Positions 52,755 to 60,426 of a stretch of DNA of 64,000 nucleotides are shown one piece after another. Source of the DNA: Leuconostoc inhae (GTDB lineage: Bacteria > Bacillota > Bacilli > Lactobacillales > Lactobacillaceae). Location of the stretch: contig NZ_BPKW01000001.1 of the NCBI RefSeq assembly GCF_019656015.1, forward strand, positions 186,001 to 250,000, read 5' to 3'. The position numbers and the translations under genes were made by a program. Numbering within the stretch: position 1 is the stretch's first letter; the number at the start of each line of letters is the position of its first letter. The notes beneath the pieces were generated by a model that was not told the DNA's origin, did no database searches, and worked only from the letters and a program-made list of their open reading frames with translations.

Positions 52755-53657
52755 GTGAATAATACAGAATTCTATGAACGTCTTGGTGTGGAAAAAAATG
52801 CCAGTCAAGATGATATCAAAAAAGCATACCGTAAATTATCAAAAAAATACCATCCAGATTTGAATCATGATGCAGGTGCCGAAGAAAAGTATAAGGAAGT
52901 CCAAGAAGCTTTTGAGACTTTGGGAACTGAACAAAAACGGGCACAATATGATCAGTTTGGACCAGCAGGGGCTAATGGTGGTTTTGGTGGTCAAGGGGGA
53001 CCTGGTGGCTATCAACAACAAGGTGGCTTTGGTGACTTTTCTGACTTGGGCGATATTTTTAGTCAAATGTTTGGTGGCGGTTTCGATCCAAATCGTCCAC
53101 GTAAAGGGCAAGACTTACAATATCGTATGCGCTTGAGCTTTGAAGAGGCAGTGTTTGGTAAAGAAGAAACCATTAAATTTAACCGTGGTGATGGTCCTCA
53201 TGAAATTAAGGTGACAGTGCCAGCGGGTGTTGAGACAGGGCAACAAATGCGATTGTCTGAACAAGGCGAAGAAGGCGCCAATGGTGGACCACGAGGCGAT
53301 TTATTTGTGGTATTCCAAGTTGCGCCGTCTAAGGATGGATTTGAACGTGATGGGGCAGATATTTACCTAGAACAGGCAATTGATTTTGTTCAAGCAGCGT
53401 TAGGTAGTGAAATGCAAGTTAAATCTGTTCATGGTGATGTTAATTTGAAAATTCCTGCTGGCACGCAAACAGGAACACGTTTCCGCTTACGTGGAAAAGG
53501 CGCACCACGTTTGCGCGGAACAGGTCATGGAGACCAATATGTTATTGTGAAATTAGATGTGCCAACAAAGCTGAACAGGGATCAAAAAAAGGCGTTAGAA
53601 GCTTTCCAAGAAGCAACTGATGGCACAAAAAAGAAAAGCTTTTTTGATAAATTATAA
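52755..53657 (+). CDS. dnaJ: DnaJ-type chaperone lacking the zinc-finger domain
   Basis: Hsp40 partner of DnaK encoded at the normal dnaJ place. The 300-residue protein has the J domain (1-70, His33-Pro34-Asp35), a Gly/Phe-rich linker (about 70-112) and the two C-terminal beta domains ([54 protein letters not shown]). The four CxxCxGxG repeats between [13 protein letters not shown] and [12 protein letters not shown] are absent, and the protein has no cysteine. It is thus a class B (CbpA-like) layout, about 75 residues shorter than usual. Start is GTG with AAGGAG. The frame is intact. Confidence 0.9.
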   Translation: MNNTEFYERLGVEKNASQDDIKKAYRKLSKKYHPDLNHDAGAEEKYKEVQEAFETLGTEQKRAQYDQFGPAGANGGFGGQGGPGGYQQQGGFGDFSDLGDIFSQMFGGGFDPNRPRKGQDLQYRMRLSFEEAVFGKEETIKFNRGDGPHEIKVTVPAGVETGQQMRLSEQGEEGANGGPRGDLFVVFQVAPSKDGFERDGADIYLEQAIDFVQAALGSEMQVKSVHGDVNLKIPAGTQTGTRFRLRGKGAPRLRGTGHGDQYVIVKLDVPTKLNRDQKKALEAFQEATDGTKKKSFFDKL

Positions 53658-53730
53658 AAATTAGTTGTGCATACGATATAGCATTTTCACCTTACACTGC
53701 TGTGTTAACTGGTAACTTTTTGTTATAAAT

Positions 53731-53764
53731 AAAGCACCCATACTGTATAGTATAGGTGCTTTTT
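53731..53764. terminator. Bidirectional terminator between dnaJ and def
   Basis: AAAGCACCCATACT and AGTATAGGTGCTTT (one G-U) around loop GTAT, with T and A runs at both sides. Confidence 0.85.
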
Positions 53765-53804
53765 ATGGACAATAATTTGTCAGAGGACTGTTGATAAATT
53801 ATCT

Positions 53805-54383
53805 TTAGTCAATATATTTTGTTTCATCATTGACTTCCCATGGTGCGCTTAAATCAATGTGATCGTAGTAGAGATGTCCATGTAAATGGTCGATTTCATG
53901 TTGAAAAACAATGGCTGGATAATCACGTAATTTAATAATTTTTGTCTCACCTGTCTCATCTTGGTACCTTACCGTAATACGATCAGCACGAGGAACAAAT
54001 CCAGGGACATCTTTATCGACTGATAAGCAGCCTTCGCCGACATCTAGTGCACCGCGCTTAATTGACTCAGAAATAATCGTGGGATTAAATATTGTACCCT
54101 TAAAATAAGGGGTCTCATCAGATTCGTGTGGGTCTAATGAAGGCACCAGTATAGCGGCCATACGTAACGAATAATCGACTTGTGGCGCAGCTAAACCAAC
54201 ACCTGGGCGTAATCCATATTTCTCATTTTGTGATTCATCTTGTGAAATGACTAAATAAGTCATCATGTCTTTAGCCAACTGTGCATGTTCCTCACTTAAA
54301 GGAAAAGGAACAGAAGCAGCTGTTTTTCGTAAGACGGATGCACCGTCTCGTGTTATTTTATCCATTGTAAATCGAATTGTCAT
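53805..54383 (-). CDS. def: Peptide deformylase
   Basis: Removes the formyl group from N-formyl-Met of new proteins. The 192-residue type II enzyme has all three metal-site motifs: GVGLAAPQV near residue 62, EGCLSVD near 116 (Cys ligand) and QHEIDHLHG near 160 (two His ligands and catalytic Glu). The insert between motifs 1 and 2 is typical of Gram-positive type II enzymes. AGAGG lies 7 bases before its ATG. Divergent from the YktA-like gene with a 53-base gap. Confidence 0.95.
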   Translation of the reverse strand: MTIRFTMDKITRDGASVLRKTAASVPFPLSEEHAQLAKDMMTYLVISQDESQNEKYGLRPGVGLAAPQVDYSLRMAAILVPSLDPHESDETPYFKGTIFNPTIISESIKRGALDVGEGCLSVDKDVPGFVPRADRITVRYQDETGETKIIKLRDYPAIVFQHEIDHLHGHLYYDHIDLSAPWEVNDETKYID

Positions 54384-54436
54384 GTTTTTACCTCTTTATT
54401 AGTATATCAAACTGTACAACATGTTAAAATAGGTGT

Positions 54437-54709
54437 ATGAGTGAAAATTATATATTACCAATTGATGGCAATTGGACAGTAGATGATATTGTTAAAATAT
54501 CTAACCTTGTAGACAGTGTTTTAGATGTTTATGAGACGGGTGTGTTAAAATCAAAGTTGTTGAAACGATACAACGAGTTTCGTGATGTGTTACCAGCACA
54601 AAGCGAGCAAAAACAGTTTGACAAAGATTTTGAACGACAAACTGGACACAGTATTTATAAGACAATAAAATTAGCACAAGGAACGACAAAAGATAAGGTG
54701 CGGGGATGA
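54437..54709 (+). CDS. UPF0223 (YktA-like) protein
   Basis: A 90-residue soluble alpha-helical protein of the UPF0223 family: YILPIDGNWTVDDIVKISNLVDSVLDVYE, then a Lys-rich helix with LKRYNEFRDVLPA and FDKDFERQTGHSIYKTIK. Function unknown. A TG-extended -10 (TGTTAAAAT, hexamer 54425-54430) lies so close that transcription would start at or next to the ATG; AGGTGT could act as a very close ribosome site. It overlaps the next gene by 4 bases (ATGA), as yktA and the suhB-like yktC are neighbours in Bacillus. Confidence 0.85.
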   Translation: MSENYILPIDGNWTVDDIVKISNLVDSVLDVYETGVLKSKLLKRYNEFRDVLPAQSEQKQFDKDFERQTGHSIYKTIKLAQGTTKDKVRG

Positions 54710-55491
54710 CGTTAAGTCAGTTCGAAATACAAGATATTAATCAAACAGTTTTAATGTGGTTAGATGAGATCAGAAAAAGAACATTAATTGCCATGCAGCA
54801 ACGTTTAGATATTTCTATTAAACATGATGCAAGAGATTTAGTAACAAATGTTGATCGAGATAATGAAAAATTTATAAACGCTAAAATTAGGTCTTATGAC
54901 TCAGAAGCTAGCATTGTCAGTGAGGAAGGTTTTGGAGATCATCAAAATGATATGAAGGGCAATGTGTGGTTTGTAGATCCGATTGATGGCACAATGAATT
55001 TTGTGAAAGAACATGCTGATTTTGCAGTGATGATTGCGCTTTATGTTGATAACGAGCCTGTATTAGGCTGGATTCTAGATGTCGTTAATAACATTGTTTA
55101 TCACGGCGGACCACAAGTTGGTGTTTTTGCTAATCAACTCCGGTTAGAACAACCAAACAATGATGCTTTAAATGAAGGTATTGTTTTGCTAAGCGGCGCG
55201 CGCTTGCTGTATGGCATGTTTGGCTATGATAGGATTGCGAAAGCTGCTTTAGGCTATCGTGTTATTGGTGCCGCTGGTCCTTCATTTTTACGTGTAATTT
55301 CTGGTCGTGCCGTGGGTTATTCTTCAAAAATGATGCCATGGGATTTTGCAGCAGGACAGGTTTTAGCAAAAACACTCGGATTATCGGTTTCAGATATTGA
55401 CGGCAGACCGTTAGATATGTTATCATCTAACATAGTATTAGTGGCTACAAATCGTGCGCATCGTGATATTCTCATGTTGCATCAAAGCTAG
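54706..55491 (+). CDS. Inositol monophosphatase-family phosphatase (SuhB/YktC-like)
   Basis: A 261-residue Li-sensitive-type sugar phosphatase. Metal motifs: SEEGFG (Glu near residue 70), WFVDPIDGTMNFV (DPIDGT, residues about 89-94) and MPWDFAAGQVLAKTLG (WDxAAG) near the C-terminus. It may act on inositol phosphate, fructose-1,6-bisphosphate or 3'-phosphoadenosine phosphate; the family does not fix this. Start overlaps the UPF0223 gene stop. typA follows after 64 bases. Confidence 0.9.
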   Translation: MTLSQFEIQDINQTVLMWLDEIRKRTLIAMQQRLDISIKHDARDLVTNVDRDNEKFINAKIRSYDSEASIVSEEGFGDHQNDMKGNVWFVDPIDGTMNFVKEHADFAVMIALYVDNEPVLGWILDVVNNIVYHGGPQVGVFANQLRLEQPNNDALNEGIVLLSGARLLYGMFGYDRIAKAALGYRVIGAAGPSFLRVISGRAVGYSSKMMPWDFAAGQVLAKTLGLSVSDIDGRPLDMLSSNIVLVATNRAHRDILMLHQS

Positions 55492-55555
55492 GGCACAACA
55501 GACCCTAGCTTTTACTGTGAGATAAGTAGCATTAAATTAAAGGAGCACTAGGAAA

Positions 55556-57397
55556 TTGGCAAATCGCGAAGATATTCGTAACATCGCTATTATTGCCCAC
55601 GTCGATCACGGAAAGACGACGTTGGTTAATGAATTATTGAAGCAATCAGATACATTGGACTCACGCAAGGAATTGGGTGATCGTGCAATGGATACAAATG
55701 ATATTGAAAAAGAACGTGGTATCACGATCTTGTCAAAGAACACAGCCGTTAAGGTTGGAGACAAGCAAATTAACATTCTTGATACACCTGGTCATGCGGA
55801 TTTCGGCGGTGAAGTTGAACGTATCATGGGTATGGTTGATGGTGTGTTATTAGTAGTTGATGCTTTCGAAGGTACAATGCCTCAAACACGTTTTGTTTTG
55901 AAAAAAGCCTTTGAACAACATTTGACACCAATTGTTATTGTTAACAAAGTCGATCGTCCGGGTGCACGCCCTGAAGAAGTTGTTGATGAAGTATTGGATT
56001 TGTTTATTGAATTAGGTGCTGATGATGAAGGACTTGACTTCCCAGTTATCTTTGCTTCAGCTATGAATGGGACAGCATCATTATCTCCTGTTATTGCTGA
56101 TCAAGAACATTCAATGAAGCCAATTTTCGATGCTGTTTTTGACACAATTCCAGCACCAGTTGACAATTCAGATGAACCTTTGCAATTCCAAGTTGCTATG
56201 TTAGATTATAATGACTTTGTGGGACGTATTGGTATTGGCCGCGTAAAGCGTGGAACAATTAAAATCGGGGATGCTGTTGAAGTTTTGAAACTTGATGGTA
56301 CAACACAAAGTTTCCGTGTTACAAAACTAGCTGGATTCATTGGTTTAGATCAAGTTGATATTCAAGAGGCCAAAGCTGGTGATTTGATTGCTGTTTCTGG
56401 TATGGAAGATATTTCTGTTGGCGAAACAGTTGCAGATCCAGCTCATCCTGATCCATTGCCAATCTTACGTATTGATGAACCAACTTTGCAAATGACTTTC
56501 CGTCAAAATGACAGTCCCTTTGCAGGTAAAGAAGGTAAGTTTGTTACAGCTCGTCAAATTGAAGATCGTTTGCGTCGTGAATTGCATACTGATGTGTCAT
56601 TACGTGTTGAAGATACAGGTCAAGCTGGTGCTTGGTTAGTTTCGGGCCGTGGTGAATTACATTTGTCAATTTTGATTGAAACAATGCGTCGTGAAGGTTT
56701 TGAATTGCAAGCATCACGTCCACAAGTTATTTATCGCGAGATTGATGGCGCACAATCAGAACCATACGAATCAGTTCAAATTGATACACCTGATGAGTAT
56801 TCATCAACTGTCATTGATTCTTTGAACCAACGTAAGGGTGAAATGATCAACATGGAATCTGTTGGTAATGGTCAGACACGTTTGACTTATATGGCACCTT
56901 CTCGTGGCTTAATTGGTTATTCGACTGAATTTATGTCAGCAACACGCGGTTACGGTATCTTTAACCATACTTATGCTGAGTATCGTCCAGTAGTGCGTAA
57001 TTGGGAACCAGGTCGACGTAATGGCGCCCTAGTATCAATTACACAAGGTACAACAACTAACTATGCTATCATGGGTGTTGAAGATCGTGGGCAAATGTTC
57101 ATTGGTGCTGGTGTTGAAGTTTATGAAGGTATGATTGTTGGTATGAATGCACGTGACAATGATATTTCTGTTAACGTTACAAAGTTAAAGCCACAATCAA
57201 ACGTTCGATCATCAAACAAAGACCAAACTTCATCTATCAAGACACCTCGTCTTATGAACTTAGAAGCATCTTTGGAATTTTTGAATGATGATGAATATGT
57301 TGAAGTAACACCTGAAAATGTTCGTATTCGTAAAGCTATTTTGAATACAGCAGAACGTGAAAAGTCTGCTAAGCGTCGTAAGGCCTCAACAAATTAA
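55556..57397 (+). CDS. typA: Ribosome-associated GTPase TypA/BipA
   Basis: Translational GTPase involved in ribosome assembly and stress adaptation. The 613-residue protein has the G domain ([59 protein letters not shown]), the beta-barrel domain II, and the BipA-specific C-terminal domains (GRGELHLSILIETMRREGFE, TEFMSATRGYGIFNHTYAEYRP). Start codon is TTG at 55556, with AAAGGAG upstream. High-expression codon use. It is the last gene before tRNA-Ser and the accessory pocket. Confidence 0.96.
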   Translation: MANREDIRNIAIIAHVDHGKTTLVNELLKQSDTLDSRKELGDRAMDTNDIEKERGITILSKNTAVKVGDKQINILDTPGHADFGGEVERIMGMVDGVLLVVDAFEGTMPQTRFVLKKAFEQHLTPIVIVNKVDRPGARPEEVVDEVLDLFIELGADDEGLDFPVIFASAMNGTASLSPVIADQEHSMKPIFDAVFDTIPAPVDNSDEPLQFQVAMLDYNDFVGRIGIGRVKRGTIKIGDAVEVLKLDGTTQSFRVTKLAGFIGLDQVDIQEAKAGDLIAVSGMEDISVGETVADPAHPDPLPILRIDEPTLQMTFRQNDSPFAGKEGKFVTARQIEDRLRRELHTDVSLRVEDTGQAGAWLVSGRGELHLSILIETMRREGFELQASRPQVIYREIDGAQSEPYESVQIDTPDEYSSTVIDSLNQRKGEMINMESVGNGQTRLTYMAPSRGLIGYSTEFMSATRGYGIFNHTYAEYRPVVRNWEPGRRNGALVSITQGTTTNYAIMGVEDRGQMFIGAGVEVYEGMIVGMNARDNDISVNVTKLKPQSNVRSSNKDQTSSIKTPRLMNLEASLEFLNDDEYVEVTPENVRIRKAILNTAEREKSAKRRKASTN

Positions 57398-57406
57398 TTA
57401 ATATGT

Positions 57407-57428
57407 AGAAAATCCTGTGGGGTTTTCT
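57407..57428 (+). terminator. Weak hairpin after typA
   Basis: AGAAAATCC (57407-57415) pairs with GGGTTTTCT-type bases (57420-57428) around TGTG. The T run is inside the arm, so termination may be weak, and readthrough into the tRNA is possible. Confidence 0.45.
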
Positions 57429-57433
57429 GTTAT

Positions 57434-57522
57434 GGAGATATGGCACAATCTGGTACTGCAACGGACTCGAAATCCGTCGAGCCGCTTATAGCGGTGTGCG
57501 GGTTCGAATCCCGCTATCTCCT
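57434..57522 (+). tRNA. tRNA-Ser (anticodon CGA)
   Basis: Acceptor arms GGAGATA (57434-57440) and TATCTCC (57515-57521) pair fully; the anticodon arm ACGGA-CTCGAAA-TCCGT gives anticodon CGA; a long variable arm (GCCGCTTATAGCGGT) marks class II; the T arm is GCGGG-TTCGAAT-CCCGC. It reads UCG serine codons. Oddities: the base after the acceptor stem is T where serine tRNAs normally have G73, no CCA is encoded, and the D arm is unusual with a 3-bp GCA/TGC stem. A very long hairpin follows 17 bases later. Confidence 0.9.
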
Positions 57523-57539
57523 TGCGAATAAGTGTTCTC

Positions 57540-57597
57540 ACGTAACACAAAATAAAAAACCGTTGATATATCAATGGTTTTTTATTTTGTGTTACGT
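57540..57597. terminator. 58-base hairpin downstream of tRNA-Ser
   Basis: Bases 57540-57567 pair with 57570-57597 over 28 bp with one G-U and a two-base loop. It contains A6 and T6 runs and could end transcripts from both sides; it is much longer than needed for a terminator. Confidence 0.85.
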
Positions 57598-57612
57598 TAT
57601 AAAACGTTGAAG

Positions 57613-57653
57613 AACAGGACATGTGGAGCCAAATTGGTGCCACATGTCCTGTT
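57613..57653. repeat. Second inverted repeat after tRNA-Ser
   Basis: AACAGGACATGTGG (57613-57626) and CCACATGTCCTGTT (57640-57653) are perfect 14-bp arms; the 13-base centre can extend pairing with CCAA/TTGG. No T tract, so not an ordinary terminator. Confidence 0.75.
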
Positions 57654-57697
57654 GTATGGCCAGAAAGTCTAGCACTATAAATCAATGAAACATCTTT

Positions 57698-57880
57698 TCA
57701 TTTCTCTAGCTTCTTTGACTGTTTTAACTTACTTGCGTGGCGATAAATACCCCGTTTACCTAATTCGTGAGTGGATGTTCTTATGACAGATTGGCCAGTA
57801 TAGCCACCGCTGATGTCTCTGGTAATCATATTGTTATTATTCTCTCTAAATGAAAGCATGATATTCTGATACGTACCCAT
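57698..57880 (-). CDS. Possible 60-residue protein of unknown function
   Basis: An open frame on the minus strand starting MGTYQNIMLSFRENNNN and ending in a basic tail (KLKQSKKLEK). No Shine-Dalgarno sequence is seen before the ATG, and composition (Asn, Thr, Arg-rich) gives no clue. It lies between the tRNA hairpins and several small membrane-protein genes. It could be a remnant of a longer gene or a chance frame; I do not recognise it. Confidence 0.35.
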   Translation of the reverse strand: MGTYQNIMLSFRENNNNMITRDISGGYTGQSVIRTSTHELGKRGIYRHASKLKQSKKLEK

Positions 57881-57899
57881 GGTGTTTGTAAAGTGATTT

Positions 57900-58043
57900 T
57901 TACTTTTTCTTGTTTATTCTTTCAAAAAATGCAAATCCGATAAGAAAACCTAATGGCGTTGACATTAACATGCTATCAGTAAAAAATCCAAATACCGCAC
58001 CTATAACGATTCCTAGTCCAATGCACCAATAAAATCTATTCAT
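57900..58043 (-). CDS. 47-residue small membrane protein
   Basis: A minus-strand frame of 47 codons starting MNRFYWCIGLGIVIG and ending FERINKKK. A strong AGGAG lies 7 bases before the ATG, which supports real translation. Two hydrophobic stretches (about residues 5-21 and 29-40) separated by TDSMLMSTP suggest a helical hairpin in the membrane with a basic C-terminus. Not recognised. It heads in the same direction as the neighbouring small membrane-protein genes. Confidence 0.65.
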   Translation of the reverse strand: MNRFYWCIGLGIVIGAVFGFFTDSMLMSTPLGFLIGFAFFERINKKK

Positions 58044-58076
58044 AAAACTTCTCCTAATATTTAATTAATTCAGCAT

Positions 58077-58277
58077 TTAAAATAGTGATGGTTTCATGAT
58101 AACCTTTGAAGATATCAATGGTCTCATTTTCAAATGTGCATCAAGATAAAAGGTATTACCATCTGCAAATACGATAATATGTGCATTATTTATTTTATTT
58201 AGTGATGTGTCATCATTAATCATGCTGTTAACGTAGTTCAAAGCACGTATATGTACGTCAGAAAGGACATTAATCAT
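58077..58277 (-). CDS. Possible 66-residue soluble protein of unknown function
   Basis: A minus-strand frame starting MINVLSDVHIRALNYVN and containing NAHIIVFADGNTFYLDAH. AAAAGG lies upstream but about 14 bases away, so the start is uncertain. The composition looks protein-like (alternating hydrophobics forming beta strands). It ends 33 bases before the 47-residue membrane-protein gene. Not recognised. Confidence 0.45.
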   Translation of the reverse strand: MINVLSDVHIRALNYVNSMINDDTSLNKINNAHIIVFADGNTFYLDAHLKMRPLISSKVIMKPSLF

Positions 58278-58349
58278 CTAGCGTTGCAACCTTTTATTTC
58301 TTACTTCGTGACGAGATAATATAAAGTGAAACTTACTTTAGCGATGTTA

Positions 58350-58598
58350 TTAAAGGTACTGAACCCAAGGATTTAATAAAAACCAAACGCCTGGTAAATA
58401 GGGCGCAACGTTTGACCATCTAATTTTGCCGTCTTTTTTAATTTCTATAACACCAGCCAAGCACATTACAATACCAATGAATGACGATCCTATCTTTGCG
58501 TATAAATGGTTGCCTGTTACAATAGAAGTGATTATTAAAGCAATAGTTATAGATAGACTGATGATTGCTATTAATAGACTAATGATTTTGTATTTCAT
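58350..58598 (-). CDS. 82-residue membrane protein of unknown function
   Basis: A minus-strand gene with AGGGGAA close before the ATG. The product has two transmembrane helices (about residues 4-28 and 33-53), then a cytosolic stretch KKDGKIRW and a final hydrophobic end (PYLPGVWFLLNPWVQYL). Not recognised. It belongs to a run of small membrane-protein genes on this strand after the tRNA. Confidence 0.65.
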   Translation of the reverse strand: MKYKIISLLIAIISLSITIALIITSIVTGNHLYAKIGSSFIGIVMCLAGVIEIKKDGKIRWSNVAPYLPGVWFLLNPWVQYL

Positions 58599-58674
58599 AT
58601 TTCATTCCCCTGTAATGCTAGTGCTCTTAACATGAATGTTTGGCACGCTTTAGGCACTCTGTGAATGCATTTTA

Positions 58675-59016
58675 TTAGTAGTTTGTGCTATTTAAAATAG
58701 CTGTCATAATAACGCCAATAAACAAGAAATATAGAACCATAATAGCGATTGCCAAAATAAATTGTACAATTCCAGCACGATTCCAAGTAGCCTGCACAGC
58801 CTTAAAAGTTTCTATATCTTTGTAGTCTCCTTTTTGCCAAGCCCATTCGTTACCTTTAAAACCGCAGACAAACATCCAGATAATATTGAAGATAGGAATT
58901 AGACATAGCAAAGGTAGGTATGTTTTATTTCCAATACCCCAAAAAATATTGTACATGAATGCACCCCAATTCCAGCCTTTAACTTCTGTTGGTACGATAG
59001 TTCCGTTCTCATTCAT
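58675..59016 (-). CDS. 113-residue membrane protein, DUF2628-like
   Basis: A minus-strand gene with AGAGGAG upstream of the ATG (about 12 bases). The protein begins with a polar region, then WNWGAFMYNIFWGIGNKTYLP, a pattern of small membrane proteins in lactic acid bacteria where a Trp/Gly-Ala-Phe segment leads into the first helix, LCLIPIFNIIWMFVCGFKG, an aqueous segment with NEWAWQKG, and a last helix (about 84-108). It resembles DUF2628-type proteins. Function unknown. Confidence 0.65.
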   Translation of the reverse strand: MNENGTIVPTEVKGWNWGAFMYNIFWGIGNKTYLPLLCLIPIFNIIWMFVCGFKGNEWAWQKGDYKDIETFKAVQATWNRAGIVQFILAIAIMVLYFLFIGVIMTAILNSTNY

Positions 59017-59040
59017 AATGACATGTTTCTCCTCTAGCTT

Positions 59041-59189
59041 TTAACGTGGTTCTGCACGTATGTACGCACTCTGTGAGTACTTTTTTATTTGTTATGGAGT
59101 AGTTTCTGATAGGTTCTTACCCTCAAAAACATAATAACTCATCATCGATATAAGATGCATTGTGAGCCGTTTTAGGCACGTTGTCTGTT
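59041..59189. other. Gene-free stretch before the XRE pseudogene
   Basis: About 150 bases with no convincing frame on either strand. It includes short repeats of the phrase GCACTCTGTGAGT (also GCACTCTGTGAAT near 58652), the 3' flanks of small genes on the minus strand. Confidence 0.4.
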
Positions 59190-59345
59190 TTAATAAGAAA
59201 AGTTACCAGCAATTAGATAAAGTACAGCAAAAGGCGATACACGTCTATCACGCTCATACTTGGCTAGCGCACAGTGAGAAAATTTTATAATTTCAGCAAG
59301 TTCACTTTGAGTGAGCTTTTTTTACGTAATTCTTTGATTAGCTAA
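59190..59345 (-). pseudogene. XRE-family helix-turn-helix regulator, frameshifted remnant
   Basis: On the minus strand LIKELRKK is followed, in another frame, by LTQSELAEIIKFSHCALAK and YERDRRVSPFAVLYLIAG, then TAA at 59190-59192. Together these give a standard XRE helix-turn-helix with its KYER recognition motif. The frame breaks at a run of seven A (complement of T7 at about 59317-59323), and a second break or stop occurs before LIKELR. No start codon survives. It is a decayed regulator, probably from a prophage or mobile element. Confidence 0.7.
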
Positions 59346-59371
59346 GCAGTGGCAAACCTCAGTTTAATAAT

Positions 59372-59396
59372 TTAACTTAACTAAAAACTAAGTTAA
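59372..59396. repeat. Inverted repeat upstream of the XRE pseudogene
   Basis: TTAACTTA (59372-59379) and TAAGTTAA (59389-59396), perfect 8-bp arms with a 9-base spacer, in the position expected for the operator of the XRE gene. Confidence 0.55.
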
Positions 59397-59399
59397 AAA

Positions 59400-59950
59400 A
59401 TTTTAAATACTATTATATACATGATACCAGACAAGCAAGGGTAAAAGAAAAATTAAAACATGGCATGAGTATATTATCATGGCTTACAAGATGAGCCATA
59501 CACAACAGCAGAAATTATTTCAGAATACAGAGATATTATTTTGGCTAGATGACAGAAAGTTGGTTCGTTACATTATGAGTTGAAGAAGATAGAAGATAAA
59601 ACAGATTTGAAATTCGTTTTAATTAAGTAATATAACAGGATAGTATATCAAACGTAATATTTCAAAAGGCAGACGATATTAAGGTCACTAACAGTGCATT
59701 GAAAGAATAACATACTTGGACAGAATTTCAAGCAACAATTGGCTGACATATTAATTTTTATAATCGTGATTGTATCTCGAATGTTGCCTAAATAATTGAA
59801 TAAAAATAGTCTATTTTATTGAACTCTGAGAAAACCTTGATCATTCAGGGCGTGAATCAAGATTGAATTTCTTGCAAATATTGTCTGAAAATACTAAAAA
59901 GAAGTTATAATTAAACCAATTTAATACACTACAGGCTATACATTCACGAT
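59400..59950 (+). other. Decayed coding DNA in the accessory pocket
   Basis: 550 bases with no intact gene. Short protein-like stretches occur in broken frames on the plus strand: DEPYTTAEIISEYRDIILAR then a stop (about 59490-59550), and HYELKKIEDKTDLKFVLIK with TAA (about 59570-59630). They look like pieces of one gene split by stops and frameshifts. I cannot name the family. Confidence 0.4.
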
Positions 59951-59956
59951 AATAAG

Positions 59957-60098
59957 TGATATAATTTACTAGTCAACCTTGTGATTTTACGATCACCATA
60001 TTTCTTTTATCTAATTGAAATAGATTCCAGGGGTTGGCGTACATAGTAATTCATACATTGGCCGCAAGTTAGTTAATTCTAACGGCGGTCTTTTCTTG
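59957..60098 (+). ncRNA. Candidate small RNA with its own promoter and terminator
   Basis: A TG-extended -10, TGATATAAT (59957-59965), predicts a start near 59972. The region has a 5' hairpin GTGAT/ATCAC (59981-59996) and ends with an intrinsic terminator: CCGC...GTTAG paired with CTAAC...GCGG (60062-60088), then CTTTTCTT. No open frame of useful size lies between. The transcript would be about 125 bases. It sits 160 bases upstream of two small hydrophobic-peptide genes. Confidence 0.45.
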
Positions 60099-60260
60099 GA
60101 TAAAATAATTAAAACACTTTGAAAACGTGAGGAACGTAAAGTTAGAAGTCACATACAACTTGTGATTGACTTTAAAAATAGTGATTATCATAAATATATA
60201 TGAAGTAGATGAGTATATCTATGATATCATTGACTTTAATGCTATATTAAGGAGCAAATT

Positions 60261-60425
60261 ATGAAAAATAATAAACATATAAAGCAAGCGATAATAGTTG
60301 GCATCTTTACAGGAATTACAAGTTATTTGCTCTCTTATTTGGCGTTGAAACCTATTAATTTTGCTTTAGTAGTAGGGTTATTTGTATTAATCGAAAGTAC
60401 TGTAGTAACTAAATTTATTCAATAG
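60261..60425 (+). CDS. 54-residue small membrane protein
   Basis: An ATG with a strong AAGGAG site opens a 54-codon frame beginning MKNNKHIKQAIIVGIF and ending TVVTKFIQ. It is nearly all hydrophobic, with two predicted helices (about 9-28 and 32-50) and a basic N-terminus. Below usual length cut-offs. Its TAG is followed after one base by a second small frame. It may belong to a bacteriocin/immunity-like or toxin-like pair, but I do not recognise either peptide. Confidence 0.6.
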   Translation: MKNNKHIKQAIIVGIFTGITSYLLSYLALKPINFALVVGLFVLIESTVVTKFIQ

Positions 60426-60426
60426 T

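Noticed and set aside
53790-54400. Possible overlap of def with dnaJ regulation
   Set aside because: A bidirectional terminator separates them; def is an ordinary type II deformylase on the other strand.
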